From Caldilineaceae bacterium (lineage in GTDB: Bacteria > Chloroflexota > Anaerolineae > Caldilineales > Caldilineaceae), in assembly GCA_012032975.1 (NCBI GenBank), contig JAAUPU010000234.1, positions 1 to 5,776 on the forward strand: a stretch of 5,776 nt of DNA, given 5' to 3'. Below the pieces are notes generated by a model. The model saw nothing but the letters and a program-made list of their open reading frames with translations. It did not search any database and was not told where the DNA came from. Below are positions 5,304 to 5,776 of the stretch, piece by piece (position 1 is the stretch's first letter; every line of letters starts with the position of its first letter). The position numbers and the translations under genes were made by a program.

Positions 5304-5776
5304 ATGTTTACACTCGCCAACGAACAGCTTTCTGTCTCTTTGCTCGATCCGGTCGCCGACCGGGCGCGCCTCGGCTCACGATATTGCGTGGGCGGCTATA
5401 TCTGGCAGGTCACCGATGCGGCCAAAGGAGCGCTGCTGGCCGGACCCCTTTACCCCCACCCGGCCCCCAACACCTTTGACGGCCAGGGCGCGCCCGATAT
5501 GTTCCTCACGCCGTTGGGCGTCGCGCGCGCGGCCGATCGGCGGATGAGGTCGGCATGATCGGCGTGGGCCGGGTCAAGCGCACCAGTCCGGTCGAACCCT
5601 TTGACGTGCGCCATAACCGGGAGGTCGTCGAATTTTTGCCCTGGACGGTGACGGAAGGCGCCAGCATCATCACCATGGAGACCGAAGGGGATTTTGCCGA
5701 GTGGCGCTACCGGTTGCTGCGCGAGGTGAAGTTGAAGGGCCGAACCGTCGAATCGCGCACCGAGATTCAGAACCTC
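5304..5776 (+). CDS. Galactose-mutarotase-like (aldose-1-epimerase-like) protein, partial, one frameshift
   Basis: About 158 residues are readable from the divergent gene, which continues past the right edge. Frame one gives MFTLANEQLSVSLLDP, then GSRYCVGGYIWQVTD (25-39), GPLYPHP and FDGQGAPDMF (58-67). It reads out of phase after R80 and meets TGA shortly afterwards. From 5543 the next frame resumes with DEVGMIGVGRVKR, then EVVEFLPWTV and YRLLREVKLKGRTVESRTEIQNL in part. That last pattern, charged strands ending in a T-x-x-x-N-type element, resembles the beta-sandwich of aldose epimerases. One missing base near 5542 (probably a G in CGGCGG before ATG) reconciles the frames. AGGAG at 5287-5291 is 12 bases before the ATG, a long spacer. 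The fold assignment rests on pattern resemblance and is moderate; ring-opening catalysis is not shown because the catalytic residues lie beyond the window. Confidence 0.75.

Noticed and set aside
1..5776. CRISPR array, tRNA, rRNA or insertion sequence
   Set aside because: No regularly spaced repeats, no cloverleaf-like stretch and no transposase-like frame or terminal inverted repeats were found; nearly all the sequence is accounted for by six genes.

Overview
The window is a carbohydrate uptake and catabolism locus from a bacterium of moderately high GC content. Five genes lie on the minus strand and one partial gene diverges from them on the plus strand. Strong Shine-Dalgarno motifs, one consensus sigma-70/sigma-A-type promoter and ABC importer genes all say Bacteria. 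The mix of Gfo/Idh/MocA oxidoreductases, a TIM-barrel sugar isomerase and CUT1-type permeases is common in Chloroflexota, Actinomycetota and Bacillota. A Chloroflexota-like source is my best guess, but it is only an inference from gene content.

Minus strand, in transcription order: a 413-residue Gfo/Idh/MocA oxidoreductase (5039-3798), a second Gfo/Idh/MocA oxidoreductase of 337 residues (3778-2765), and a xylose-isomerase-like TIM-barrel sugar isomerase/epimerase (2722-1914). These three are closely spaced and look like one operon. A 330-base gap follows (1913-1584). It holds a perfect-hexamer promoter (TTGACA, 16 bases, TATAAT) and a leader of about 265 bases rich in inverted repeats. After it come a MalF/UgpA-type permease (1583-607) and a MalG/UgpE-type permease (603 to beyond the left edge). 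No substrate-binding protein or ATPase is in view.

Plus strand: after a 264-base divergent intergenic region, a gene starts at 5304 and runs off the right edge. Its product looks like a galactose-mutarotase-like beta-sandwich protein.

A plausible joint role is import of a sugar, glycoside or cyclitol by the ABC transporter, followed by NAD(P)-dependent oxidation or reduction by the two dehydrogenases. The TIM-barrel enzyme would then isomerise, epimerise or cleave the product, and the mutarotase-like protein would act on the sugar ring. The substrate cannot be read from the sequence.

Four of the six genes are each broken by one single-base indel (near 29, 957-960, 2603 and 5542). In every case the adjacent frame continues the same protein family at once, and the position-29 case restores a perfect EAA loop. 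The mixed directions and lack of a shared slippery site favour sequencing or assembly error over pseudogenes or programmed frameshifting. I found no RNA gene, mobile element or CRISPR array.
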